Of a stretch of 64,000 nucleotides of DNA, positions 18,221 to 27,370 are shown piece by piece. Where the stretch lies: assembly GCA_964415195.1 (NCBI GenBank), contig CAYPYD010000001.1, positions 372,001-436,000 of the forward strand, given 5' to 3'. The notes below the pieces were generated by a model. That model saw nothing but the letters and a program-made list of their open reading frames with translations. It was not told the origin of the DNA and did no database searches. How positions within the stretch are numbered: the stretch's first letter is position 1; each line of letters starts with the position of its first letter. The position numbers and the translations under genes are program-made. This DNA comes from WTXA01 sp964415195. GTDB lineage: Bacteria > Bacillota > TC1.

Positions 18221-18877
18221 ATGAGTAGAAAATGTAAGATCTGTAATTCAAATACAACAATAATAAGTCATCCTAAATTTGGGAATTATTTATATTGTAG
18301 CAATTGTGAGTTTATATCCAAGAACAATCTAGAAAGATTAAATAAAGAAGAAGAAAAACAAAGATATAGCCATCATCATAACTCTATTGAAGATAAAAGC
18401 TATGTTGATTATTTCTGCAAATATCTCAATGAAGCAGTAATCCCTTATGTTGGAGAAGGGAAAAAAGGACTGGATTTTGGGAGTGGTCCATCTCCTGTAC
18501 TAGCTGAATTACTTGAGTTAGAATTTAAATTTAAAATGGATATTTATGATTATTACTTCTCTCCGGAAAAAATCTATAATGGGAGAAAATATGATCTGGT
18601 TACCTCAACTGAAGTTGTTGAACATTTAGATGACCCTCTGGAATATTTTGATCTTTTTTCGAAACTGCTTAAACCAAAAGGGGTTTTAGCTATAATGACC
18701 CATTTTCATAGAAATGATAAAACCCATTTTTTAGAATGGCCATATATTAGAGATAGAAGCCATATATCCTTTTATACACCCAAAACCATGGAATATATTG
18801 CTAATAAAGTAGGCTTGAAAGTAATCTACACCAACAATGATAAATATATAACTTTCATTTTGGTAGATATGATATAA
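18221..18877 (+). CDS. Class I SAM-dependent methyltransferase with N-terminal zinc ribbon
   Basis: 218 residues. An N-terminal CxxC ... CxxC zinc ribbon (CKIC at 4-7, CSNC about 28-31) precedes a Methyltransf_23-like Rossmann domain: motif I GLDFGSGPSPVLAELL, then DLVTSTEVVEHLDDPLEYF and LKPKGVLAIMTHF. Such proteins methylate sugars, tRNA or small molecules; the acceptor is unknown. ATG 18221 is used because AAAGG precedes it and an upstream TTG lies within the previous terminator stem. Confidence 0.8.
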   Translation: MSRKCKICNSNTTIISHPKFGNYLYCSNCEFISKNNLERLNKEEEKQRYSHHHNSIEDKSYVDYFCKYLNEAVIPYVGEGKKGLDFGSGPSPVLAELLELEFKFKMDIYDYYFSPEKIYNGRKYDLVTSTEVVEHLDDPLEYFDLFSKLLKPKGVLAIMTHFHRNDKTHFLEWPYIRDRSHISFYTPKTMEYIANKVGLKVIYTNNDKYITFILVDMI

Positions 18878-18908
18878 TGATGGCAAAACATAAAGGAGTT
18901 GATTCCAA

Positions 18909-19664
18909 ATGAAATTAAAAGATAAAATTGTAGTTGTTACTGGAGCAAGTTCCGGTATGGGTAAAGAAATAACTAGACTCTTTTTAAATGAAGGTGCCAT
19001 TGTAGCAGGAATAGATATAAGAAAAGATCGACTTGATGGCTTGAAGATTGAGATTGAGGCTGGAGATAAATTATTAACTTATGTAGGTGATGTTTCAAAC
19101 AGAGCTCAAATGGATCAAATTATTGATGATATTATTTTAAAAAAAGGCAGGCTTGATGTTTTAGTAAACAATGCTGGAATCATGGATGAAATGATGCCAG
19201 TTAATGAAGTTAGCGATGAACTTTGGAATAAGGTATTAGCAGTTAATTTAAATGGACCGATGTACCTCTCTCGTAAAGCAGTCAATCAGATGATAATTCA
19301 AGGTGGAGGTAATATTATTAATATTGCTTCAGTTGGTGGTCTGTTTGGATCTAGAGCTGGGGTCGCCTATACTGCATCAAAGTTTGCACTTGTAGGTATG
19401 ACTAAGAATATTGGGTTTATGTATGCCAATATGGGAATTAGATGTAATGCTATAGCACCTGGAGGTGTAAATACCGACATCGGAGCAGGCATTAAAGCTC
19501 CTAGTCCACTGGGAATTGAGAGAGCGATGGCCGGATTTGGGATGAACCCAAGAACCGGAGAACCTGAAGAAATTGCTAAAATTGCACTGTTTTTAGCAAG
19601 TGAAGACTCTAGTATGATAAATGGAGCGGTCATAACTGCAGATACAGGCTGGACTGCCTATTAA
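18909..19664 (+). CDS. Short-chain dehydrogenase/reductase (SDR)
   Basis: 251 residues, classical SDR length. Cofactor motif TGASSGMGKEI, the Asp at the end of beta-2 (GIDIRKDRL) favouring NAD(H), NNAG, the catalytic YTASK with the upstream Ser in NIASVGG, and PGGVNTDIG after the active site. Cytoplasmic NAD-dependent alcohol/ketone oxidoreductase of unknown substrate. AAGGAG RBS; 31 nt after the methyltransferase gene, possibly one transcript. Confidence 0.9.
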   Translation: MKLKDKIVVVTGASSGMGKEITRLFLNEGAIVAGIDIRKDRLDGLKIEIEAGDKLLTYVGDVSNRAQMDQIIDDIILKKGRLDVLVNNAGIMDEMMPVNEVSDELWNKVLAVNLNGPMYLSRKAVNQMIIQGGGNIINIASVGGLFGSRAGVAYTASKFALVGMTKNIGFMYANMGIRCNAIAPGGVNTDIGAGIKAPSPLGIERAMAGFGMNPRTGEPEEIAKIALFLASEDSSMINGAVITADTGWTAY

Positions 19665-19746
19665 AAACGATAAATTATTTGAATAAAAAAATAGATATAT
19701 ATGATATTATAATATATGAAAAATAATAATTAGCAGGCGGTAAATT

Positions 19747-20445
19747 ATGTTGCATGAATTTTCAAGAACAGAGCTTCTAATCGGAACAGAGGGACTGGAA
19801 AAATTGAAAAATAGTACAGTAATGATTTTTGGTATAGGTGGGGTAGGCGGTTTTGCCCTTGAAGGATTAGTAAGATCTGGAATTGGTAATATTATTATCA
19901 TAGATAATGATACAGTTTGTATAACAAATATAAATCGTCAAATTATTGCTACCCAAAAAACAGTAGGTCAAGCCAAAGTTGAAGTTGCCAAAGAAAGAAT
20001 ACTAAAAATAAATCCCAAGGTTAATATCACAACTTTTCAGACATTTTATCTACCTGGGAATACTGATAATATATTAGATTCGAAATGTGACTACATCATT
20101 GATGCAATTGATACAGTCACGGCAAAAATTGATCTTGTACTAGAAGCTAATAAAAGGAATATACCCATCATTAGCAGTATGGGTATGGGCAACAAGTTGG
20201 ATCCTACAAAAATTGAAGTTGCAGATATTCATAAAACCTCAGTTTGTCCATTGGCCAGAGTAATGAGAAGAGAATTAAGAAAACGCAATGTCAAGACACT
20301 TAAGGTGGTCTATTCCAAGGAAGAACCTATTGTACCAATGGAAATGAACAGCAATGGCAAACAAGTTCCAGGTAGTGTATCCTTTGTGCCATCTGTTGCG
20401 GGGTTAGTAATGTGTGCTGAAGTTGTAAAAGATTTACTAAAATAG
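19747..20445 (+). CDS. tcdA: tRNA threonylcarbamoyladenosine dehydratase (TcdA/CsdL)
   Basis: 232-residue E1-like ATPase. Nucleotide motif GIGGVGGFALEGLVRSG, then DNDTVCITNINRQIIA typical of the ThiF/MoeB fold, with YIIDAIDTVTAKIDL and the C-terminal GSVSFVPSVAGLVMCAEVV typical of TcdA. It cyclises t6A37 to ct6A in tRNAs reading ANN codons. No catalytic CxxC zinc site is expected in this subfamily. Stand-alone gene with a terminator at 20469. Confidence 0.9.
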   Translation: MLHEFSRTELLIGTEGLEKLKNSTVMIFGIGGVGGFALEGLVRSGIGNIIIIDNDTVCITNINRQIIATQKTVGQAKVEVAKERILKINPKVNITTFQTFYLPGNTDNILDSKCDYIIDAIDTVTAKIDLVLEANKRNIPIISSMGMGNKLDPTKIEVADIHKTSVCPLARVMRRELRKRNVKTLKVVYSKEEPIVPMEMNSNGKQVPGSVSFVPSVAGLVMCAEVVKDLLK

Positions 20446-20468
20446 ATTAATGTTTCAAGGTAATTATT

Positions 20469-20499
20469 GACGTTTCAGTGTCTTCTGGAACGTCTTTTT
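20469..20499 (+). terminator. Terminator after tcdA
   Basis: GACGTTTCAG / CTGGAACGTC stem followed by TTTTT. Confidence 0.8.
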
Positions 20500-20554
20500 C
20501 ATGATATAATGAATGTAAGAAATAAAGTGTGAGTAGAAGGTAGGAATAAATAAG

Positions 20555-22342
20555 ATGCTATTAACAGCAGATAAAATAAATAAAAGCTATAGTGAAAAGA
20601 TACTTTTAAAAGATGTTTCACTTTACTTAAACGAAGGGGACAAGATAGGAGTTATAGGTATAAATGGTACTGGGAAATCTACTTTGCTTAAGATAATAGG
20701 ACAAATAGAAACTCCTGATACTGGTACAATTACAAAAAGCCCTGGAGCTAGAATTGAATATTTGCCTCAAAATCCAATTTTAGATGATAAACTAACAGTT
20801 TTAGAGCAAGTTTTAACAGGTGCTGACAATGAAACAAGAGAAACTAGAATATATGAAGCTAAAACAATATTAACAAAACTAGGGATATTAGAGTTTGATA
20901 AAAGAATTGGGACCTTGTCTGGTGGACAAATGAAGAGGGTAGCAATTGCTAGTGCTTTAGTACATCATTGTGAAATTTTAATTTTGGATGAGCCTACTAA
21001 TCATTTAGACAATGAAATGGTAGCATGGTTAGAAAGTTATCTAAGTAAATATACAGGTGCCATAATTATGGTTACTCATGATCGTTATTTTTTAGATAGA
21101 GTAGTAAACAAGATTGTAGAAATAAATGAGGGCGAATTATATAACTACCCAGGCAATTATTCTATGTTTTTGGAAATGAAAGCAGGGCGAGAAGAGATTG
21201 AACAAAACTCTAGGCGAAAAAGAAAAAGTTTTCTTAGAAAAGAGCTAGAGTGGATTAAAAGAGGACCTGTTGGACGGACCTCGAAAAGCAAATCCAGAAT
21301 AGCTAAATATGGTAAGTTAAAGGAAGATAGTACCTATGAGGATGAGGTTAAATTAGAGTTAAATTCCATCTCGTCTAGACTTGGAAATAAGATTATAGAA
21401 CTTCATGGTGTTAGTAAGAGTTTTGGGGATAAGTTGGTTATTGATAATTTCGATTATTTCATACCTCGTGATGCTAGGATTGGTATTGTAGGAAGAAATG
21501 GTGAAGGTAAGTCTACCTTGTTGAATATAATCAGTGGTAGAATTAGTCCTGATAAAGGACATGTCGCAGTTGGTCAGACAGTTAAGGTTGGGTATTTTTC
21601 TCAGAATTCTGAAGAATTGGATCAGTCAATCAGGGTAATCGATTTTATTAAGGAGATTGCTGAAGTTATTAAAACACCTGATGGAGAGATAACTGCATCT
21701 AAGATGTTGGAAAGGTTTCTTTTTGATGCTACTTTACAGTGGACACCTATTAGCAAACTATCTGGTGGAGAACAAAGACGTTTGTATTTACTTAGTATCT
21801 TGATGGAGGCTCCTAATGTACTATTGTTGGATGAGCCGACTAATGACCTTGATATTGAGACATTGACTATCCTGGAAGATTATTTGGAGAGTTTTAGAGG
21901 AGCTGTGATTGTGGTTTCTCATGATAGATACTTTTTGGATAAGGTTGTGGATACAATTTTTGAGTTTCAAGGTGAGGGTAGAATTGGCAAGTATCTTGGC
22001 AGTTATATTGATTATTTGGCTGATAAGCTGGATGAGAGAGAACAAGACAGAGCAGCTAACGAGGGTAAAGTTATTAATGTTAGGGAAAAAAATATTTCGA
22101 AGCTGAAGTTGTCTTTTAATGAGCAACGTGAGATTCTTACTATTGATGATGATATTGCTGAGCTTGAAAAGAATTTAGATAGTTTGTCTAAAGAAATTGG
22201 TAATGAGACCAGTGATTATATTAAACTTCAGGAACTTGGGGTAAAGAAGTTGTCATTGGAAAAAGCCCTTGAGGAAAAGATGGAACGTTGGGTTTATTTA
22301 CATGAGTTATCTGAAAGAATTTTTGAAAGTAAGTTAAAATAG
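20555..22342 (+). CDS. ABC-F family ATPase (Uup/YdiF-like)
   Basis: 595 residues with two ABC domains and no membrane segment. Domain 1: Walker A GINGTGKST, signature LSGGQMKR, Walker B ILDEPTNHLD. Domain 2: GRNGEGKST, LSGGEQRR, LLDEPTNDLD. Between them lies the basic linker (RKRKSFLRKELEWIKRG) used by ABC-F proteins to reach the ribosomal P-site tRNA; the C-terminus is a coiled coil (about 525-595) as in Uup/YdiF. The expected role is relief of stalled ribosomes or DNA-structure binding rather than drug resistance. AAGGTAGGA RBS; the next gene begins 12 nt later. Confidence 0.9.
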   Translation: MLLTADKINKSYSEKILLKDVSLYLNEGDKIGVIGINGTGKSTLLKIIGQIETPDTGTITKSPGARIEYLPQNPILDDKLTVLEQVLTGADNETRETRIYEAKTILTKLGILEFDKRIGTLSGGQMKRVAIASALVHHCEILILDEPTNHLDNEMVAWLESYLSKYTGAIIMVTHDRYFLDRVVNKIVEINEGELYNYPGNYSMFLEMKAGREEIEQNSRRKRKSFLRKELEWIKRGPVGRTSKSKSRIAKYGKLKEDSTYEDEVKLELNSISSRLGNKIIELHGVSKSFGDKLVIDNFDYFIPRDARIGIVGRNGEGKSTLLNIISGRISPDKGHVAVGQTVKVGYFSQNSEELDQSIRVIDFIKEIAEVIKTPDGEITASKMLERFLFDATLQWTPISKLSGGEQRRLYLLSILMEAPNVLLLDEPTNDLDIETLTILEDYLESFRGAVIVVSHDRYFLDKVVDTIFEFQGEGRIGKYLGSYIDYLADKLDEREQDRAANEGKVINVREKNISKLKLSFNEQREILTIDDDIAELEKNLDSLSKEIGNETSDYIKLQELGVKKLSLEKALEEKMERWVYLHELSERIFESKLK

Positions 22343-22354
22343 GAGGTGGGTAAT

Positions 22355-22798
22355 ATGCCTAATATCTTTGATTTTTTAGAACCTTTGTTTAGTGGGAATT
22401 TAAAGTATTTTTCAGGTTTTGTACTTGGTACTTTGGTGGTTTTGATCGTTCGCTATCTTTATATTGTTTGGGGAAGAAGACAGAGTTTAGCTGATCAGAA
22501 TTTTGTTAATATTCATAAGGGTGAGTCTATAGAGACTTTTAAGAAGAGGTCTCGTATAATTTCTTATTCTTTAGTTATTTTGCTAGTAGTTGTACTACCA
22601 TTATTATTGTTTGTTTCAGTTAAGGTTTTGGATAGTGTTATGGATGTTGAGCCTTGGTTAGGTGTATTGGTGGTTTTAATTGAGGTTTGTATTCTGATAG
22701 TTCTGACAATTATCCAGGGTGTTCGAGGTAGAAGACTTAGAAGAAGAATTAAACTTTTAGAAAAGGCGAAAGAAGAAGAGCTGAATAGTCTTAAGTAA
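22355..22798 (+). CDS. Hypothetical membrane protein with three TM segments
   Basis: 147 residues. Three hydrophobic stretches (about 15-35, 65-90, 100-125), a basic loop after the first and a charged helical tail (RRLRRRIKLLEKAKEEEL). No family recognised. ATG 22355 follows AGGAGGTGG; the upstream in-frame GTG lies inside this box. It appears co-transcribed with the ABC-F gene. Confidence 0.7.
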   Translation: MPNIFDFLEPLFSGNLKYFSGFVLGTLVVLIVRYLYIVWGRRQSLADQNFVNIHKGESIETFKKRSRIISYSLVILLVVVLPLLLFVSVKVLDSVMDVEPWLGVLVVLIEVCILIVLTIIQGVRGRRLRRRIKLLEKAKEEELNSLK

Positions 22799-22872
22799 TA
22801 TCATCACTTATATAATAATGGGGAATATGATAAGATTACTTATATAATTAGTTTTACAAGAGGAGGTAAGTT

Positions 22873-23466
22873 ATGAAAAATTTAAAAGGAACAAAAACAG
22901 CAGAAAATTTATTAAAGGCATTTGCAGGTGAGTCACAAGCAAGGAATAGATATACATTTTATGCATCAATAGCTGATAAGGAAGGTTATACACAAATCAA
23001 AAATATCTTCCTAGAAACAGCAGAAAATGAAAAAGAACATGCAAAAAGATTCTATAAATTACTATTGGAAGGACTTAAAAATGAATTACCTGCAACAGTA
23101 GAAATAAATGCAATGTATCCGGTTGCTCAAGGTGATACTTTATCGAATCTAATTGCTGCAGCTAATGGTGAAAAAGAAGAATGGTCTGATCTATATCAGG
23201 ACTTTTCCAAGATAGCTAAAGAAGAGGGTTTTGCTGATGTTGCTGTGATATTTGAAAAGATTGCTTCAGTTGAGAAGCATCATGAAGCTAGATATAGAAA
23301 ATTAGCTGATAATATTGAAAAAGAAAAAGTATTTAAAAAGGATAAGATTACTACTTGGAAATGTGGCAATTGTGGCTATATTCATGAAGGTATATCTGCT
23401 CCTGAAGATTGTCCTGCCTGTGCCCATCCTCAAGCATATTTTGAGGTATTGGCAGAAAATTATTAA
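22873..23466 (+). CDS. rbr: Rubrerythrin
   Basis: 197 residues. An erythrin-type diiron four-helix domain (about 1-150) with FAGESQARNRY, ExxH in NEKEHAKRF and ExxH in VEKHHEARY, then a rubredoxin-like domain (about 160-197) with CGNCGY and CPACAH binding one iron. It reduces hydrogen peroxide with electrons from rubredoxin in anaerobes. Strong AGGAGG RBS. The upstream region repeats YACTTATATAAT (near 22805 and 22840), perhaps a promoter or regulator motif. Terminator at 23491. Confidence 0.95.
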   Translation: MKNLKGTKTAENLLKAFAGESQARNRYTFYASIADKEGYTQIKNIFLETAENEKEHAKRFYKLLLEGLKNELPATVEINAMYPVAQGDTLSNLIAAANGEKEEWSDLYQDFSKIAKEEGFADVAVIFEKIASVEKHHEARYRKLADNIEKEKVFKKDKITTWKCGNCGYIHEGISAPEDCPACAHPQAYFEVLAENY

Positions 23467-23490
23467 GTCTTAATTAGTATCAATAATATA

Positions 23491-23521
23491 AAGAGAAGAA
23501 TTGCGGTTCTTCTCTTTTTTT
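23491..23521 (+). terminator. Terminator after rubrerythrin
   Basis: AAGAGAAGAA / TTCTTCTCTT hairpin with a long T run. Confidence 0.9.
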
Positions 23522-23636
23522 GTTGAATGAAAATTTCTTTATAGGAAGTAGTATCATGTATCATATTTGAAAGATAATTATATTAGGGTATAATGTTAGT
23601 AGGGTAAGTGAGAAAGCAAGGAGACAAAATGACGAT

Positions 23637-24527
23637 ATGAAAAAGATTTTGATGTTATATAACCCAACATCTGGAGTGGGAGCAATTACTGATAAGTTAG
23701 AAACTATTGTTAAGTTGTACCAAGATGAAGGTTTTGATCTAGTTCTAGGAGAAATAAATAATGATTTAGATCTTGAAAAAGTTTTGCTAGAAATGAATGG
23801 GGAATATAATTATATTATAGTTGCAGGTGGTGATGGTACTGTAAATATGATTGTCAATGCGTTGGTAAGACTGAACATTGATATACCATTAGGAGTAATT
23901 CCTTCTGGAACTGCTAATGATTTTGCCAATCATATAGGAATGCCAATTGATGTGCTAGAAGCTAGCAAAAGAATATTAAATAGTAAGCCTAAGAGAATAG
24001 ATATTGGTCAGATTAATGATAAATATTTTATAAATGTTGCTAGTACTGGTCTTTTTACCGACGTATCACAAAAAACCAACCAATCCTTAAAAAATACAAT
24101 AGGTAAGTTAGCATATTTTATAAAAGGAATTCAAGAAATACCTAATTTCAAAAAGATCCCAATAAAGATAAAATCAAAGGAATACAATTTTGAGGGAGAA
24201 GTATATGTTATTCTAATTTTTAATGGTAATTCAGCTGGGAGTATGGACATAGCTTATAATGCTGATATCTCTGATGGAAAATTAGATGTTATAATATTGA
24301 ATCCTGAATCGTTGTTGGAAGTGTTCCCTTTATTAATGAAATTAGTAATGAAAAGAAATCTAGAAGATACATCAGGTCTAATCTATTTTCAAACTGATAA
24401 GTTAACAATAGAAACTGACATGGAGAACCTAACTACCGATATAGATGGAGAGTATGGACCTGATTTACCTTTAGAAATATCATGTATCAAAGATAGACTG
24501 GAAATTTTAGGGATACTTGATAATTAA
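23637..24527 (+). CDS. Diacylglycerol/lipid kinase family protein (YegS/DgkB/BmrU type)
   Basis: 296 residues. The catalytic domain of the DAGK family: GGDGTVNMIVNAL and IPSGTANDFANHIG, plus the C-terminal beta-sandwich with DGKLDVIIL and IDGEYGPDLPLEI. It phosphorylates diacylglycerol or a related lipid at the membrane surface using ATP. The RBS (AAGGAG 23618-23623) is 13 nt from ATG 23637 but 5 nt from a four-codon mini-cistron ATG-ACG-ATA-TGA whose stop overlaps this start, so translation may be coupled to it. Confidence 0.9.
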   Translation: MKKILMLYNPTSGVGAITDKLETIVKLYQDEGFDLVLGEINNDLDLEKVLLEMNGEYNYIIVAGGDGTVNMIVNALVRLNIDIPLGVIPSGTANDFANHIGMPIDVLEASKRILNSKPKRIDIGQINDKYFINVASTGLFTDVSQKTNQSLKNTIGKLAYFIKGIQEIPNFKKIPIKIKSKEYNFEGEVYVILIFNGNSAGSMDIAYNADISDGKLDVIILNPESLLEVFPLLMKLVMKRNLEDTSGLIYFQTDKLTIETDMENLTTDIDGEYGPDLPLEISCIKDRLEILGILDN

Positions 24528-24546
24528 AAATTTAGAAGCCGCAATA

Positions 24547-24583
24547 AAAAAGAATCAACATTTTTGTTGATTCTTTTTTTTTT
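24547..24583. terminator. Bidirectional terminator between convergent genes
   Basis: AAAAAGAATCAACA / TGTTGATTCTTTTT stem with T-tracts on both strands, serving the lipid kinase (+) and the PAS-GGDEF gene (-). Confidence 0.9.
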
Positions 24584-24608
24584 GAATGTACATTTATTTT
24601 TTAATTAT

Positions 24609-25478
24609 TTAGAATTTTACTGTGTTCTTACCATTTCTTTTTGCTTCATAGAGTTTTTTGTCAGCATTATTGATGAATTGGTCAAGTGTTGTTTCCTCTT
24701 TTAGTGTAGTGCCACCAATACTTACTGTGAAGCTTAGGGTTTTACTGTTTGATAAAGGTATTTTGTATGAGGCAATGGCTTTACTAATGCGGTTGGCTAT
24801 AGCCTCAGCGGTTTGGGGGCTTGAGTCCGCTAGTCCTATTATGAACTCATCTCCACCATACCGTCCAATTATATCGTTGTTTCTAATTTCACTTTTTACT
24901 ATTTGTCCTATGCTGGCTAGAACTTTATCTCCTGTTAGATGACCATATTGGTCGTTTATTTTCTTGAAGTCATCAATGTCCATCATTAGAAGTGTTATTT
25001 TTGTATTATTTTTCTTTGAGGATTTAAAGAGATTTTCAAGTAATTGCAGGGAATATTGGCGATTGTAAGTTTTGCATAACATATCAGTTTGGGCCATTTC
25101 TATCAGTAGTTGTCCTTCTATTTTTTCTGTTATGTCTAAACAACTGCCTATATAACCGATGAAGTTTTTCTTGTCATCATATATTGGAGTGCCACGGTCA
25201 TTAATCCAACGATATTGGCCATCTGCTCTTTTTAGTCTATAGTCCATTTCGAAGGGTTCTTGTTTATCAAAATTGGTAGTGTATATTTCTACACATCTAT
25301 CAAAGTCATCAGGATGAACACAACTTGCCCAACCAAATCCATATTCTTGTTCAAAAGTCCTACCAGTAAATTCCAGCCAGGTCTTGTTGAAGTAGTCACA
25401 TTCCTTGGTTAGGTTGGCTCTCCAGATCATATTTGGTGAGGATTCGAGTATTATGCGGTATTCTTCCAAGTTCATCAT
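24609..25478 (-). CDS. PAS-GGDEF diguanylate cyclase, cytoplasmic
   Basis: 289 residues: a PAS domain with PAC motif (about 5-125; FTGRTFEQEYGFGWASCVHPDD, GQYRWINDRGTPIYDD) and a GGDEF domain (about 130-289) with RYGGDEF and an RNND inhibitory site five residues upstream. It has no membrane segment, so it would sense an intracellular signal and make cyclic di-GMP. CGGAGGA RBS. Third diguanylate-cyclase gene within 10 kb of the two CHASE-GGDEF genes. Confidence 0.9.
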   Translation of the reverse strand: MMNLEEYRIILESSPNMIWRANLTKECDYFNKTWLEFTGRTFEQEYGFGWASCVHPDDFDRCVEIYTTNFDKQEPFEMDYRLKRADGQYRWINDRGTPIYDDKKNFIGYIGSCLDITEKIEGQLLIEMAQTDMLCKTYNRQYSLQLLENLFKSSKKNNTKITLLMMDIDDFKKINDQYGHLTGDKVLASIGQIVKSEIRNNDIIGRYGGDEFIIGLADSSPQTAEAIANRISKAIASYKIPLSNSKTLSFTVSIGGTTLKEETTLDQFINNADKKLYEAKRNGKNTVKF

Positions 25479-25862
25479 GCTAATATCCTCCGATTTTTAA
25501 TGATTCTATATTTGTAAATTATACAACCAATAAGTGATACATTCAATAGTAATTAAATAAATTATGATAGGATTAAGTTGTGCTTGAAGTATTTTTTGTG
25601 AAGAATTTTACGGTAATTTAACATAGATTATATTTTTAATCTGTTTTTATTTGCACTGTGATGTAATAAAATAGGAGCTTTGTTGGTCTTGAACTCTTGT
25701 GCTTGTGGCTATTTTTTTTATATTGGTGGGATTATTGATGTTTATTGGCGAATTACATTGTTGATGATAAAATATTAATATTTGTCATTAATATGATATA
25801 GTAGTATAATAACCTTAAGGGTACATAATAAATTAATTAAATTAAAAGGCAGGCAATATAAA
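25479..25862 (+). other. AT-rich intergenic region between divergent GGDEF genes
   Basis: 384 bp without a gene. It contains TTATGATAGGATTAA (near 25561), identical to a 15-mer upstream of the paralogous gene (near 15747), and an imperfect hairpin AAAATAGGAGC ... GGCTATTTTTTT (about 25670-25718). I see no GEMM (cyclic di-GMP) aptamer motif. Confidence 0.5.
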
Positions 25863-27263
25863 ATGGAGACACCACAGACTTACAAAAAGCAACATTATCA
25901 TATTTTGAATACTTTTTTTGTGTTTGGAATTATGGTGACTATTCTTATTTTGTTATTGTCATCTTATTGGCAAAGAGTAGAGCAAGAAAACAAATTAGAA
26001 ATGACTAATAGGTTTATTGGTTTTGAAAAGAGTGTACAGGGTTTTGTTAATGGTAATGCCTTGATGATTGCTGGTTTTTCTGCATATATTGAAACATTTG
26101 ACAATTACCAAGATGATGAAGTTTATGCGTATTTGGAGAGTTTGATTAAAGGTAATGAGAAGTATATTAAAAATATCGGGATTATTAAGGATACTACAAT
26201 TGTATGGAATTATCCTAAGGCGGAGAATGCATCGACTGTTGGTGTTGATTTATCAAAAGTACCAGGTCAAGCTGAGTCTATAAATCTAGTTAAGCGAACT
26301 TTTCAAAGTAGCTTTACGGGTCCGGTTGAATTAATTCAGGGAGGTTCTGGTTATGTTATCAGAGTTCCTATAATGAAAGAAGGTATTTATTGGGGTGTTG
26401 CTAGTATTGTTATTAATTCTGGTGAGTTAGTAAATTTATTTGATCAGTATGCCAAGGAAAGTCAACTGGAAGTGGCGATTTTCAAAAAGTCAGAACCGGA
26501 TAAGTTAATTTATGGTGATGGGCATGTTATAGATGATAATGCTATGGTTTTAAGTAGTGTTTTTATGGATGAGGATTGGACTTTTTGTATAAAACCTGTT
26601 GTTAATTCTTTACCTCAGGCTTGGCCTAATGTGATTGCTTTATTTTTGGTTGGTTTTACTTTTACATGTTATTTTACGTATCGATCATTTATTTATTTCA
26701 AGAATCATGAGGATATGAAAAAGAAGAATTTAATATTGAAGTCATCTGCTATTAGGGATAAGCTTACAGACACTTATAATAGGAATTATTTTGATGTTAG
26801 GATTGCCGAGGAGGTTAAATTTGCTAATAAATATGGTAGTCCCGTGTCTTTGATATATTTTGACTTGAATTTTTTCAAGAGGGTTAATGATACTTATGGT
26901 CATGCTTATGGTGATTCAGTTCTTAAGGAGATTGCGGCTATTGTTAACAATTTGTTGCGAAAGAGTGATATTTTTGCCAGATGGGGTGGTGATGAGTTTG
27001 CAATTGTAATGCCTAATACTTCTTTGTTAGGAGCTGAAATTGCTGCTGAGAAGATTAGGGTGGCAATATTAGAGATTGATCATCCAACAGTGGGTCTTGT
27101 TTCTGCTAGTATTGGTGTAGGTGAGTATAAGCTTGGGGAGTCTAGTGAAGCGTGGTTCAAGAGGGTTGACAAGGCTCTTTATTATGCTAAGGCAGACAAG
27201 GAAAATTCGGTTTGTGCCTGTGATTTTGATGGAAATATTATGTGTTTGATAAAACAAAATTAA
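25863..27263 (+). CDS. CHASE-domain membrane diguanylate cyclase, paralogue of the 15811 gene
   Basis: 466 residues, collinear with the 15811 product: TM1 (about 13-34), CHASE sensor with IIKDTTIVWNYPKAENASTVG and GGSGYVIRVPIM, TM2 (about 255-277), GGDEF domain with RWGGDEF (GGDEF 375-379) and the RKSD inhibitory site. The same C-terminal Cys tail is present (CACDFDGNIMC). Divergence is strong at the DNA level, with this copy notably G/T-rich, so this is an old duplication. AAGGCAGG RBS. Confidence 0.9.
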   Translation: METPQTYKKQHYHILNTFFVFGIMVTILILLLSSYWQRVEQENKLEMTNRFIGFEKSVQGFVNGNALMIAGFSAYIETFDNYQDDEVYAYLESLIKGNEKYIKNIGIIKDTTIVWNYPKAENASTVGVDLSKVPGQAESINLVKRTFQSSFTGPVELIQGGSGYVIRVPIMKEGIYWGVASIVINSGELVNLFDQYAKESQLEVAIFKKSEPDKLIYGDGHVIDDNAMVLSSVFMDEDWTFCIKPVVNSLPQAWPNVIALFLVGFTFTCYFTYRSFIYFKNHEDMKKKNLILKSSAIRDKLTDTYNRNYFDVRIAEEVKFANKYGSPVSLIYFDLNFFKRVNDTYGHAYGDSVLKEIAAIVNNLLRKSDIFARWGGDEFAIVMPNTSLLGAEIAAEKIRVAILEIDHPTVGLVSASIGVGEYKLGESSEAWFKRVDKALYYAKADKENSVCACDFDGNIMCLIKQN

Positions 27264-27278
27264 TTTAAATGAAATGTA

Positions 27279-27316
27279 ATGCACTATATTAGATAAACTA
27301 ATATAGTGCATTTTTA
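27279..27316 (+). terminator. Terminator after the second CHASE-GGDEF gene
   Basis: Perfect 14 bp stem ATGCACTATATTAG / CTAATATAGTGCAT with a 5 nt loop followed by TTTTT. Confidence 0.9.
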
Positions 27317-27370
27317 ATTTAGTCTATATCAACTTGGAACCAGTAATTAGGTTCAGCATAGTCTATTCTA

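Noticed and set aside
25479..25862. Cyclic di-GMP (GEMM) riboswitch next to GGDEF genes
   Set aside because: No GEMM core motif or tetraloop/receptor arrangement could be found on either strand.
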